NCBI RefSeq assembly: GCF_037042905.1
Contig: NC_087245.1
Coordinates: forward strand, 13,534,501 to 13,598,500
DNA from: Lytechinus pictus
Taxonomy: Eukaryota > Echinodermata > Echinoidea > Temnopleuroida > Toxopneustidae
DNA: 64,000 nucleotides
Direction: 5' to 3'
In this document: positions 43,257 to 55,045 of the stretch, piece after piece
How positions within the stretch are numbered: the stretch's first letter is position 1
How the letters are laid out: each line of letters begins with the position of its first letter
The notes under the pieces: model-generated
The model's database searches: none
The model's input: the letters and a program-made list of their open reading frames with translations, nothing else
Told to the model about the DNA's origin: nothing
Made by a program: the position numbers and the translations under genes

Positions 43257-46200
43257 GTAGGCCTGAATCACATTCATGTTATCTTTCTACCAGAAAACCT
43301 AGTTCATTGAATGAGTGCTTTCTATCAAATTCTTCTATCGTACGATGAACATAAGTTACAATTTCTTATTGACATTTTTTATTTAAACCGTTAAAGAACC
43401 CTGAAATTACAACTATTTGCTTCTTTGATCCAGTGGGATCATACTAAAACCTTTCTCATTACCATTAATAATCACTATACAAGGTAATTACGAAAGCCTC
43501 ATGGATTAAATTTTAAAATCTTAATTTTCGTAACATCAGACAGGTCCCATAATACGGCATTGTTTGAAATTCGAACAATTTGAAATACGAACTTTATCAA
43601 TATTTTCAAAACACGATATGAAAATAAACTGATTCAATGTTATTATCATGCGTTCTCATAACACCCTTATGTGCTAATTATACTTTCATTATAAATTGTG
43701 TTTGTTGTTGATGTTTTGTTGATATTTTTTTAAATTGCTTAGTGTCTCTTTGTACATGTATTCGTTAAAAATGAATGCTAAATTGTTGCAGTTAGAATGC
43801 CATCAATTATATATCTCAAACTTAGGAAATACTCCCAAACCATAGATGATTATTTCAATGAAATATAAATCGGATCAATCTCTTTTTTTTTCTTACAACC
43901 TTGCTCTAAAGGTTCTTTCATATCTACAAAACATATGCGTAATGCTATATGATCACTGGGGTAAAGCGTAATCCAGACCTATAGAAGCTATTACGTTTTT
44001 TCCAATGAGATAACATCGGTCGGTTTGTTGTCAGTCTCGAACTACATATAGTTCGTCTAAAAAAACACTATACACTTTTGAAATGGCTGCCAAATATAAA
44101 ATGAATCACTTTTTTGGGAAAGACATAATATACCGGTATATATACAAATGGAAAGCAGGGGCAGCGGAACGGTTTTGAAAGTGGGGGGGGGGGGGGGCTG
44201 ACCATAACAACAATCACAATCAGATGGTCATTTTTACGTTTTTGTACACGGTTTGGAAAAAAGTGGGCGTTGGCTTAACCCTCCCGTTTCTGCTGCCCCT
44301 GGAAAGCCAATAAAGTCAAAATTCAAATGACATTAAAAAAGTTGTAAAACTTTTCATACTTGAGTGAGCACTGCTTTGCAAATTTCCAATTAAAGGATTC
44401 GCCTCTCAAAAACTGAAAGAAATCGGAAGGCTAATTCCTGCCTGCCCAGTCAAATGTTCATACCCTTTATTCAAGTGGACAGTGCTCACTCATGTGTGAA
44501 AAGTTTCAAACTTGTTGGTGTCACTTAAAATTTGACTTTATCGGCTATCCATATAAGAACCCCCCCCCCAAAAAAAAAAAAGTGATATCATTTCAATCAG
44601 GCAGCCCTTTCCAAAATGTGTAGTTTTTGGGGGGTTATACGCAAGGTAGTTTTCATAGTATAATTTTCTCTTTAAGTATAGTATTATCGCCCTTCCGTTC
44701 AACAACAAATCAATGCACAACATATCAGTGGAAAGATTAAATCCATTAAGAATCCATCTGATCCCATTTCTGACGTGCTCTGATGCACACTTTATTCAGG
44801 TCTATAGATTTCACTCTCCTAAAAAGTCGTTTAAAGTGATTTTGAACAAACAAAAATAGGAGGGTTGGCGTTCTAAGCTTTGCTGATTATTGGAAGCTAT
44901 TAAGCTCGAAAGAGAGAGAGAGAGAGAAAGAGAGAGGGAAGAAATGGGTGGGGCTTGACATACTGGAGCCGACTAATATAGAGGGAAATTAAGAGTGGAC
45001 ATACATACAAGCAAGGTTGTATACAAATTCTTTAATCCGTTACCATAATGGAAAAGAGAGAGAAAAATAAAGCATTAAAGTAGATGGTTAAAGCAGACTT
45101 TTTACGTTTACCGTTTATAAAGTAAAGAAAAGTAAATATTCATCCCATTTGCCTCAATATAATGTCTATATTTGTTTCGTTTTGCTAACAGACAAATGGA
45201 TTTTTTTTTTTTTTTGCTCTTATTATTTCATTTTTTTATATAATTGACAGGAAACTAACCCGTTCAACCACTTTGTATTTTTTAGGAGTTGAAATGATGC
45301 AAGCTTCGGCGGAGGATAAACCCTCACTGGAAAACGCATTTGGTGGTGCTTATGGTGTCTTCATAGTTACAGATTACTATAAAATCAAAGACCAAGCTAA
45401 AGAAATTCAAATGGTGAGAGTCTAAAAAAACATAACATTTATTGAACTGCCAAGGTGTGTTATATGAATCCCTGCCTGAGATCCAGCTGTTGTTTCAAGC
45501 GCTTGTTGCATTCAAGGAAATTAATCATGCCAGGTACCGTTTCATCTCACCTGGGTTGAGTGCAGCATAATAATGATGCAGTGGAAACGACTGCCCCTAC
45601 GGTTTGTCAAGTATTGAAATATGAGGACAAAAAGAAAAAGAGAGAATACTACACTTTGGTAAGATTAGAAAGTTTAGAATGGGATGCCTGTATAATTCAC
45701 ATTTTTAATGAATACTTTCATTTTTGAAAAGCTTAATACATGCTTCAAAGCCTGTATAAATCAGAAGCTTATATGTTTAGGCTTGATATAAGGCTTGAAA
45801 TCAATGTAGATAGAATGGAACAATGTATCACAATTCGCATGTTATTACGTGAAAGGTGCATTCTAAAATCTAATATGGAAAGGAAAAATTGTCCAATTCT
45901 AAACAGTTGGGTCCTAAGGGGTTGAAATTGAAGTATACAATTTTCATTGTTTTATACTTGTACATTATATATCTGTATTAGTGTCTAAATGTATTTGATT
46001 ATTTGAATAATAACATTCTTGACATTAACAAGAGAGTGTGATAAAACTTATCATCAGTCATATTTTTCTATCAAAGAATCGATCTAAAAATCAAAATTAT
46101 TTAAAGTGCCTATATAGCCTCCCCTGAGAGGCATTTTGTTCAAATGCGACCACATGGCCAAGTGTGGGTGATGTACTAATACCCGGAAAATGGCGTTTAT

Positions 46201-48499
46201 AAAGTGTAATCTAAAGCAATGAAATTTGCCCTGTGTTGATCGATGGATGCATAATCCACATCTCAAAACCACGTCATGTAATATCATTTAACATATCTGT
46301 TCATTATAAAATTCTACAAGCCCGGCTTTTCACAGCACCCCCCCCCCCTCACCAACCCGTTTGCACATTTAAACTCTTGACGATGTTGTACCTAATTCTT
46401 CCAACATGTTTCGATATCATTGCAAGTCATATCAACATGTCGTCAGAAAACGAATTATTGAAATTGTCGCCAACATTAATATTAGGCAAAACAATAGCAA
46501 CAGTAGCAAACCATAAAAAACTTGGTCACGAATGCAATGATTTGATTTAGCATTCTGCTGATTCATATTATCTGCTTCTCTTTCATAATACTACAGGGAA
46601 AAAACATGGTGGATGCGGCTAAGTCAGCAGATGTGAAGCATGTCGTGATTATTGGATCTAAATCCGTTAAGAAACTTTTGAATAAAGACGTGCCAAGCAT
46701 GGACGATTTAGCAGAAATAGAAGAATATTTGTTTGCATCGGGTCTATCGGCTACTTCGCTGCATTTGGCAATGCCCATGGGCTTTTTCATGGCGTTTCTG
46801 CAGAAGTCAGAAGACGGGAAAATCATAATGAGTAATTATCAAATACACTTTAACTTGTGTTTAGAATTTGAAGGTCCATAAAAAAACCAACAGTCTAATC
46901 GTGTTATATATCGCGGTGTCACATTAGACCATGATAAATCTCTGACTAAAGATTGTTCAACCGAATATTTTTCACATCTTATAACTTCTTCATCTAGCAT
47001 TTTTCATAGGATTTTCTCGTTAAATGTTTCGAGTGCATTTTGAGTATTTGAAATACTAATTATCCCCGGATAATTATGATGACCTTTCTTTTCCTTCGTT
47101 CTTCCTACTTCATTTAGGTGTGAACTATCTATGGCGTCACCTGATAAGCCACGGCGTACGCCTCTATCAAGAACAACGTTTATCATAACTAATTTTTTTT
47201 AACGATTATTTAATTGTTTCCCCCGTGAATGGAAAGTTATTCTTCACACGCTCGATATGCATAATTGAATTAACAATTTGATATCAAAATGCAATTTACT
47301 ACTCTACTAAATTTTAATAATTACATAATGTTTTGTAAGCCTGTATTATTCATAATTATTGTGCACTCTCTTATTAGTTTGGTATCTCCCCCTCTCTCTA
47401 TGTCTCTCTCTCTTAAATTTTTCCCATTATTTTTTCTCTCTCTCCATCATTCAGATATTCCTATGGAAGGAAAGAAATTGCATTCATACCAACATAAGGC
47501 AGTAGGGGGACCTGTAGCAGCCATTTTTAACGATCCTGAGAAGTATAAAGGTAAGAGACTATACTACCTATCAAGGGATAGTGATCCGCTTCTGCCAAGT
47601 AAAATCATCAGTAATATTTAACTTAGCTAATGAGGTGGAATATCTCTTTCCTCCTATTTGTTACGTTCCAAACATGATTACTAACCGCACGGTCAGCCCC
47701 CTCCTCCCCCCCGCCCCGAGAATACATCTTACAAAACATCATCCACCAGGTAGACACACACCACTTATTTCTACCAAAATAATGTTTGGCTATTCAGTGT
47801 GATTATGCCAAAAGGGATTTATAGGGTGCCGTGGCTCGTGGCTGAGAATCGAACCCTGTGCTTTCACGCCCAGGTAAATCTAATCGTGTATGAAATTGTG
47901 TTTACGGTTTTTTTTGGGGGATGCGCTGTTTAATGCATACATACACACACACACCCACACCCTCTCCCCCCACACACACAACTTCTCATACACACACACA
48001 TATATATATTTTTTAAGTATATATATATATTCATACCTTGGTCAGCTTGGTCTACAACCGACGCGTCGGTTTCACGCTTTCGGCAATTTTCAGGCAGACT
48101 GATGATTTGACGACTTGGTTGTGTCTGCGTGCTGCGATGGGTCGTCACCACTGATCAGTGTTTCGAATCCGCTGTTTTACAGGGCTTCGTCGTATGTCGG
48201 CGCTGCTTCTTTGAAGATGCATTCGTTTGACGACAGACCTGATATTCTTTTTTTCTACAGCTAATGGTATCTGCTTGAGTATAGGAGGGGGTGGTTTGGG
48301 CTCTTGTGTACGTATGGGCATGGAGCTCCATGGTATAGGGGTATGTCGTTTGGTTTCCTGCAGGGTAGTCGACGGTCACAAGGTTGGTTTGGACCGTAAT
48401 GCGTAAACCCATATGATTGAATACTTAAATTAGATCTTTCAGTGGCTCTACTGCCATATTTATACATATATATATATATATATCCATATTTATATATAT

Positions 48500-48533
<34 letters not shown>

Positions 48534-50576
48534 TTTTTTTTTTTTACATATCGATTATGTGAGGAACATTCAGTTGTCAAAATCACATGGCCAAAAAAAA
48601 GCACCCGATACGTGGATCAATATAAGGGAGACAATTCTAATAGGAAATTTCAGTGTACAAAGACGGTATGATATAAGAGAAACTAGCAGGATTCGGCTTT
48701 ACAAAAGTTGTGTCATAAATAAGAAGCTGCCGGACATAACACATATCAGGCTCTTTAATGTCATGATGATTGTGTTCATATTATTTTGTCGTTTATTAAT
48801 TTGTACACCTATTGCAGGTCTGACAATTGGACTCGCCGGTGACCACTTGACCATCCAAGAGTGTTGTGACGTCATCAATAAGTTACGTGGTGATGATACT
48901 ATTTCAGCTGGAAAGGTAAGATTTTACATGAAAAGGCTCAGCAACATTTGTGTTGTGTGTGCAAAGTCTATGCAATACAAGGTGGCAAGCAATTTTCTGC
49001 ATATTCATTTTCGCTTGGTGACCCCAAACTGCGGCCAAATAAAAATTAATAAGCAAAATAATTACCGATGGTGAGCGACCTGTGGACGATTTCACGAAAG
49101 TTGTCATCACTGGGTCAGATGCATAAAACATGCTAGCAAAGCAAAATATCATGCCTTAGCAATTGCTTTAATTCGTATAGTATGCATAAACCTTTGCTTG
49201 TTCTTAATCCCGTTTCCTGCCTTCAGAAAGCAATTGCAAGCGTTTTGAACAATAGCCACGTCCCGCTGCAGCCCGTTGGTGCGAACACGACTCGACAAAG
49301 GCTGGACTCGAATGCAGAGGTGTGGCGGACTGGCAGTGCAAAATATCAATCTCATGTAACATCTTTTCCTTAGTCGTGTGTCAAACTTTTCCTTTAACTG
49401 GTTTCTAATTACTGAATTTGTATAGTTTGATTTCGGTTTGCTATAGGAAGATATTGTGGAGTTCTCTCTCAGCTGCATAGCCATGATTATAAAACGCGAA
49501 CGCCCTGATCCGGGGAATCCGGGCCCTGATCAAGCAAATGTTCAAGCTGCTCTGACGGAGCTTGAAACCCCCAAGCAAATGCTTAAACACACAAACGAAA
49601 TGTTCGCTGTATGCATACGCTTTTTAGCAATCGTCAAGTAAATGTTACCAGGCAGTTAGCAATTGCTTAAGGTTACTAGCAAAAGCATTTGCTCGTTCAT
49701 TTTTATGCGTGCGGAACCAAGCAAAGGCCAAGCAAAAGCCTAGCAAAGGCAATTGCTACTTTTTTATGCATCTGACCCACTGCCTAGTTGGCATAATCCG
49801 TAATAATCACTTTCAGAAATATCAAATATTTGAGAAATAATCCCTCTTTTGTCCATCAGCAGCGATTGCGTGACAATACAGCCGGTATTTTTACGGTTAC
49901 GCTTATCCAGTTATCCTAAATCTGTATTCACCACTGATGATGCAACCATAGCCCTGGGAAGCGGGGTGCTGATCTGAAGCACCACCAAGATTTCCCTAGG
50001 GGTGTTGCGTGTATTATTCATCATAGGCAGCACCCCCTGGAAAAATGTTACGTAATTTAAATAGCAAATATTGAACCGAAATTAACGTTCATTTTGTTGC
50101 AAAACTTTTTTTTTGCTTCACTTCCTGAAAACCTTTTTTTAATGTCAAATTTAAACCGGCACCCCTGTTGTGTTAACAAAAGTCGTTCCCAGGGCCTTGG
50201 ATGCTATCAGTTTGTTATAGCATCAAGTCATAATTATTTGGCATTATCATAATGTATTTTGGATCATCGTTTGATAAATTGTCCTTACGAAGTCACGAAT
50301 GACAGATCCACTGACAGTAATCGGATATCCTATCATGATTTTTTTTCAACCTCTTTGTTATATTAGATGACAGCTGAGGAGTTTGTTGAGAGTCAACCAC
50401 CTGCCAAACGACCAAGTGCGGAGGTCATTTGCACGATGTGTGAATTTTATCACTCAGATCACCCTTCTTTCGACATAGAGAAAACGAAGGAACTGCATCC
50501 AGAGACCATGAACTTTGAACAATTCATGTCAAGAGAAATCTACAAATTAGAAAAAATGTTGAAGTACTTGGATTAA
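43112..50576 (+). CDS. NmrA-like family NADP-binding protein (NMRAL1/HSCARG type)
   Basis: Six exons join in frame: 43112-43256, 45286-45413, 46597-46831, 47455-47550, 48818-48915 and 50367-50576. The total is 912 nt, 304 codons with the TAA, or 303 aa, close to the usual length of about 300. The N-terminus MEKLIVVCGATGTVGKSVV is a Rossmann strand with the GxxGxxG dinucleotide-binding loop. Later blocks fit the atypical short-chain dehydrogenase fold of NmrA-like proteins: GAYGVFIVTDYYKI, VKHVVIIGSKSVKKL, EEYLFASGLSATSLHLAMPM, VAAIFNDPEKYKG, LTIGLAGDHLTIQECCDVIN, MTAEEFVESQ. Proteins of this type sense the NADPH/NADP ratio and bind partners rather than act as ordinary dehydrogenases. The start is a good one (CAGGATGG context). 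A partial relative lies on the other strand at 59805-62370. Confidence 0.9.
44050..44645. mobile_element. Decayed relative of the 29127-31521 foldback, interrupted by another element
   Basis: CACTATACACTTTTGAAATG at 44070 and its imperfect complement near 44610-44630 give the arms. The blocks GGAAAGCCAATAAAGTC and GAGTGAGCACTGC are shared with 29127-31521. The extreme ends no longer match the CAGTGCGTCCC terminus. It lies in intron 1 of the NmrA-like gene. Confidence 0.7.
44157..44299. mobile_element. Short CAGGGGCAGC-ended element nested in the 44050 repeat
   Basis: TGGAAAGC is present on both sides (44149-44156 and 44300-44307), an 8-bp duplication. The ends are AGGGGCAGC and GCTGCCCC. The flanking phrase GGAAAGCCAATAAAG is uninterrupted in the related repeat at 29127, which shows this is an insertion. 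143 bp including a G run. Confidence 0.7.
45286..45413 (+). CDS. NmrA-like exon 2
   Basis: It enters in phase 1 and leaves in phase 0. GVEMMQASAEDKPSLENAFG, then GAYGVFIVTDYYKIKDQAKE. The D..SL..A..GAYGVF.VT pattern is characteristic of NmrA-like proteins. Confidence 0.88.
46597..46831 (+). CDS. NmrA-like exon 3
   Basis: It enters in phase 0 and leaves in phase 1 at a GTAATT donor. It encodes GKNMVDAAKSADVKHVVIIG, EIEEYLFASGLSATSLHLAM and KSEDGKIIM. The frame runs on past the donor into intron, but joining to 47455 restores the family sequence. Relative to the family, a few residues seem missing at this junction. Confidence 0.82.
47455..47550 (+). CDS. NmrA-like exon 4
   Basis: 96 nt, phase 1 at both ends. 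NIPMEGKKLHSYQHKAVGG, then PVAAIFNDPEKYKG. The minus-strand paralogue has an exon of the same length and pattern at 62275-62370. Confidence 0.88.
47770..47890 (-). mobile_element. Possible tRNA-derived SINE head fragment
   Basis: The minus strand reads CACAGGGTTCGATTCTCAGC, a good B box. No convincing A box or SINE tail is attached. Confidence 0.35.
47936..48025. repeat. CA/TA microsatellites
   Basis: Interrupted (CA)n at 47938-47998, then (TA)n near 47999-48030, in intron 4 of the NmrA-like gene. Confidence 0.9.
48040..48440 (-). mobile_element. Possible retroelement remnant
   Basis: On the minus strand, in broken frames, the phrase ISGLSSNECIFKEAAPTYDE is followed by AL, a stop and NSGFETLISGD. 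It resembles a segment found downstream of reverse transcriptase in some retroelements, possibly Penelope-like. Similarity is from memory of pattern only. A long TA tract follows at 48460-48545. Confidence 0.3.
48460..48545. repeat. TA microsatellite
   Basis: Interrupted (TA)n of about 75 bases ending in a T run, 270 bases before the exon at 48818. Confidence 0.9.
48818..48915 (+). CDS. NmrA-like exon 5
   Basis: 98 nt, entering in phase 1 and leaving in phase 0. GLTIGLAGDHLTIQECCDVI, then NKLRGDDTISAGK. The paralogous exon at 61219-61316 has the same length. Confidence 0.88.
49111..49780. mobile_element. Inverted-repeat element in intron 5 of the NmrA-like gene
   Basis: TGGGTCAGATGCATAAAA at the left and TTTTTTATGCATCTGACCCA at the right. 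Both ends also carry AGCAATTGCTT or AGCAAAG motifs internally. About 670 bp, no ORF with support. Confidence 0.8.
49951..50195. mobile_element. Short GCCCTGGGAA-ended element, copy 1
   Basis: GCCCTGGGAA at the left, TTCCCAGGGC at the right. Inside are ATAGGCAGCACCCCCTGG and AACCGGCACCCCTG. A second copy lies at 62761-62956 in the other NmrA-like gene. Confidence 0.7.
50367..50576 (+). CDS. NmrA-like exon 6 (C-terminus)
   Basis: Enters in phase 0 with MTAEEFVESQPPAKR, then CTMCEFYHSDHPSFDIEKTK, ELHPETMNFEQFM, and stops at TAA 50574-50576. The D/L-P-x-T-x-x-F-E-x-F/W end is typical of the family. AATAAA at 50841-50846 is a candidate poly(A) signal. Confidence 0.9.
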   Translation: MTAEEFVESQPPAKRPSAEVICTMCEFYHSDHPSFDIEKTKELHPETMNFEQFMSREIYKLEKMLKYLD

Positions 50577-50854
50577 ATTGGTTGCGTCCATCTGCAATTT
50601 TGTTAAAAATCAAACATAGGAAGCTATATGAAAGTTATATCCTTTAGCCAAGGCACTCGGAGCTGTTATTTCCCTAAACGCGCCTGAATACTTGGTATTA
50701 GAGTAAATGTGCGAGGTGGAGCGGCTCGGACCAAGTCTAGGTCTAGACGTTAGTAATTACTTGTTCAGAAAAACCCTACACCCACTCATATTTGCTGTAT
50801 ATAGGCCTAAGCAATGATTGAGTGTAGAGTTTTATGAACAAATAAAATCAACAG

Positions 50855-51215
50855 TGACATTTATATAGCGCTTCATATTTTGTGTTTCTAAGTACCTTAC
50901 TTGTAATTATCATTACCCCGGTCGCTCGTTAGATCCATCACTTTTTCACAAATAAAGTGCACCATCTCCACTCCCTGGGGAGCATCCAGGTCAGGCAATC
51001 ATTCTTAACCAGTGCACATGCCATTCTAATCACTTCAAGTCTTACCAGGAACCCATATAATACGTGGGTGGAAAGAGACAAACGTGGATAAGTGCCTTGC
51101 ATGCCGAATGCCATTACAGGATTTACAGCCTAGTGGAATTCGAATCCTCGATACTTGATTTAAGAGTCAAGTGACTTAACCACTACACAACAACACCTCC
51201 ACTAACTAACGTCTA
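50855..51215 (-). mobile_element. tRNA-derived SINE
   Basis: On the minus strand: A box in TGTAGTGGTTAAGTCACTTG, B box in GAGGATTCGAATTCC, and a 3' tail GAAGCGCTATATAAATG. It lies 280 bases past the stop of the plus-strand NmrA-like gene, so it may be in or near its 3' UTR. Confidence 0.8.
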
Positions 51216-51317
51216 GATCTAGACCAGTTTAGTCCGTGATCACTGCTGTAAATGCTTTCTGCCGTTTAAGTCTACTTTCAAACTATGTTCGGCAGAGATA
51301 AGCAGCGCGTGAGGACT

Positions 51318-51463
51318 ATGTCAAAAGCTATAAAGGTAATGGGGTTTTCTCGGATATACAGGGTGGTTCATAAAATATATTCGTATGCATATGTCAAAAG
51401 CTATAAAGGTAATGGGGTTTTCTCGGATATACAGGGTGGTTCATAAAATATATTCGTATGCAT
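51318..51463 (+). repeat. Exact 73-bp tandem duplication
   Basis: ATGTCAAAAGCTATAAAGGT at 51318 begins a 73-base unit that is repeated without a difference at 51391-51463. The lack of divergence indicates a very recent event. Confidence 0.95.
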
Positions 51464-52139
51464 TTCTCCTTCAAGATTGATTTGTAAATCTAGAACGACT
51501 GCATGATTTAATAATCAAATCATATACATATGTTACCAGTAGTTACCGCATAGCTAGTACCAGTACTTCGGCAGTATATAAGCCATGTGTATTTATGATA
51601 GAACGTATATAATTTAAACTCATGTATATTTAAGAAAAGGCGTCATTGAATAAATATTTCTTCCTAATAAGGTGATGCTCGGAATTTTTTAACATTTTGA
51701 GGTAACATTTTAAAACTTAATTACAGTTCTTTAATATATATCTTTTTATTTATGTGTCTTTGGAACAGCAAGAATAGTACATGATACCCAACTTGGGTGC
51801 ATAATAATATTCTATTCGTGTTGTATTACTTGTAGTATCGGTACCATATTTGCAGAAAGTTATTGCTCATTCTATTTCTCAATTTTACATTACAACCTAA
51901 CGTGCTTCTCCTTTATTAAAATGGCGTGTAATATTATCAGAGAAAATAGTGAGTCGCTCGAGTAAAATTGAGTCAATTAGTACGTATAGTGAAACACTTT
52001 GTCGCAAAATGTGTCACATGGACTCATTCGTATCAAGTGTTTCAATGAACGGACAAGTGAATCAATCTTTTCTGTGTATTTTTTTAAGGTTTAACCAATT
52101 GTTGGTCAAGTATGTTAAAAAATGGAGTATAAAATAGCC

Positions 52140-54480
52140 GCTGTTATTTACAAATGGACATATAATATCCATCAAGGATATGGTTTTGATGTCTAAACCA
52201 TGATTTTTAAAGTCAGAAAATTAATAACAAGGACAGTCAGTGGTCTAGTATGTCGAAAAATCCGAGATGGCGTCAAGAAATCTGAGTCTAAAATGACTGC
52301 TGTCACTTAGAATGGATAAGGACATTATGATTTCGGTATCCACTCTGTGGTTTCATGATTAAAATAATACTTTAGACTGGTTACAAAGATATGCACTTGT
52401 CCATTTTGCCTAAAAATCCAAGAGGGTTTTCAAAATGGCATCTAAAACGACTCCTTACACTCAATAATGGTCAGAGTTCATACGATATAAATCTGTGAGA
52501 AAAAAATTTTGGTGTCTACACGGTGGTATAAAGGGTCAGATAATACATTCGACAGGTAACAAGAATATTTAGTTTTCCAATTTGTCCAAAAACCAATGTA
52601 GATTTAAAAATTTCATCAAAATGGGTGCTCATGAATCAATATGATAACTTATCCCATAGGCACAAAAATATATCTCACAGGTGGATATTCGATATATCCA
52701 CTTTTAAGTAACAATAGTCATTTTTAGAACCCATTTTTGGAAGCCAACTTAGATTTTAAGGCAAAATGGATAACTGCATAATCATAGTAACCAGTCTTTA
52801 AAGTTGAATTAAGAAGGGGGTGAGTTTCCATTCGCAGATACAACTTCAACTGCAGTTTATTCCATTATGACTTGTTTCGCCACGGACACAGTCCCGAACG
52901 AAAACAAGGCATTAAAATCGTCTAAAATCGCTACATAGAAGAACAGTTTTAACAATGTAGGGACATATTATTGATTATATGACTTTGAATAATTATTACT
53001 TTCAATATCGTTCACATAAAATCAAAAGCGACAAAATGAAGTTTTGACACAAAAGTAAATATGAAGGCGTTCGTGCATAGCACACAAAACGGCACTGCCT
53101 TGTTCACTACACCGGGACCGAATACCCCCGTGACGTCACAGTCAGAGAACACCCGTCTCGGTAGGCATTGCAGGAGCGAACTCGGGGAAAATGGGTAGGG
53201 ATAAATCGTTCAAATTCACTATTTTGAAAAAAGAAAATAGGGGGTCGAATCACCTCCTAGTGTTTGGGGGGGTTGTAAGGTTGCTATTAATGTAAATATC
53301 TCAATATTTGGAATCGTCTTCTTAATTCAACTTTAAGTATTTTTAACCCTTGGCATACTAGTGTAGACATCAAAATAATATCCCCAGGTGTATGTTTAAT
53401 GTTCTATATCCACTTTTAAGTCATCTAAGACCCCATTCTTGGAAGCAATCTTGGATTTGTTGACATACTTGACACCCGACTGTTCTTTCAACTTGACCCT
53501 TTAAACTCTAGCGTAGACACCAAATCAAATCAACAATATGCATTTCTAGTGAACTATGTCTACTTTTAAATAACCACAGTCAATATAGAACCTGCATTTT
53601 GGAGGCCATATCAGATTTTTTTCATATTACCAGACCACTGACCATCCTTAACTTGTCCTAATGTATTATTTGACTCTTGAAATTAGTGGTTTCGACACCA
53701 AATTACATCTCCCAGGCCGATATGAAATAAGCTATGTCCGCTTTTATAAATAAGTATCAGCAGCCAATTTAGAATCAATTTTTGGAAGCCATCTTAGATT
53801 TTTGACAAACCAGACCATTGACTATCCATGTAACTTGTCCTAATGTATTATTTGACCCTTGAAACCAGTGGTTTAGACACCAAATGACATCTCCCAGGCC
53901 GATATAAAATGAACTATGTCCGCTATAAGTAGCAGCAGCCATTTTAAGATCAATTTTTGGAAGCCATCTTGGATTTGTGGACACACCAGACCACTGACTG
54001 TCCTTGTAACTTATCCTAATAATGCTTGACCCTTGAAACCAGTGGTTTAAACATCAAAATCACATTTCCCTGGCCGATGTAGAATGAGCTATGTCTGCTT
54101 TAAGTATAGCAGCCATTTCAGAATAAATTTTTGGAAGCCATCATTAATTTTTGGACACACCAGACCACTCACTGTCCTTACTCCCCCTTAAAATCATGGA
54201 ATTGAAAGCAAAGCAAAGCCGCTTACGTTAAGTAATAGATGAATTGTGGATTTTTAGCACAGTACGGCAGCCATTTTTGATGCCATCTTGGATTTTCCAG
54301 GTACCCTGGAGTCCTTATATTTACTCTACCCCGTGTCAAAAAATTATTTTACCTCCTAGACCATGGAGTATGAAACGAAATAGTATTCTAGGGTGGCTAA
54401 TGAGTGAGTCATATATTAATTAATTTTCAGTGAATGGTTGCCATCTTGGATGTTATCTTGAAAATAACCACTTTCCTCCA
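52140..54480. repeat. Satellite-like array in inverted arrangement
   Basis: From about 53340 to 54480, units of roughly 175-180 bases repeat forward. The landmark CAGACCACTGAC type recurs near 53630, 53809, 53988 and 54163, each with GGAAGCCATCTTGGATT and ATGTCCGCTTTTA-like phrases. From 52140 to about 52650 the complement of the same phrases runs (GGACAGTCAGTGGTCTAG, ATGTCTAAACCATG), so the array reverses near 52650. The forward part begins at about 52660 and is broken by the insertion at 52797-53336. No ORF. Confidence 0.8.
52797..53336. mobile_element. Inverted-repeat element inserted in the satellite-like array
   Basis: TTTAAAGTTGAATTAAGAAG at the left and CTTCTTAATTCAACTTTAA at the right. 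540 bp, different in composition from the array. It contains a palindromic TGACGTCA (CRE-like) near 53147. No ORF. Confidence 0.8.
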
Positions 54481-55045
54481 TGCGGATTTTTGTAGATTTT
54501 TAGTATAATATTCATGAGGTCAAATAGTACTAAAACTGTTGAAAAACAAATTGTTGCAAATTTTCCGGGTAAGGGTATTTTTGGTCGTACATTGACTGGT
54601 ATGTAGGCCCTACCTTAGAAAGTGAGGCACAGTGCAGGTTTGTAAGTTCGGAAGTTCTCTAAATCTTGTGAAGATCAATGAATAAAACATTACATAATTT
54701 TTTATTTCAATACTGATTATGTGCATGTGTGTGCGTATGTGGTGATCTAACTGGAAGTCTTCAGATATGAGCATTCTAGCTGTCTAAGGATGATAAATAT
54801 ACCATAAAGCAATTCCATTTTTAACCAGTCGCAAAATTGCTAATACACCTGATTTTAGGGGGTCTTGAGATAGGCGATCCCCACCCTCAGGCAGTTGGTG
54901 AGGGTCGGGAGAATTTGAATGCTATCCCTTCCTGATAGATTGGACCCAAGTGAATCCAAAATGCAAAAATCAGTTTTGGCACAAAAGTCCTACAGCAGCT
55001 GTGTCATGACATACCGTACCACACTAATATCATCATGATAAGTCA

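Noticed and set aside
48040-48160. Hammerhead ribozyme, prompted by CTGATGA near 48104
   Set aside because: No matching GAAA core and stem arrangement could be drawn on either strand.
48155-48412. Minus-strand open frame of 85 residues in the NmrA-like intron
   Set aside because: Another frame of the same stretch reads better as retroelement remnant; this frame is His/Thr-rich shadow.
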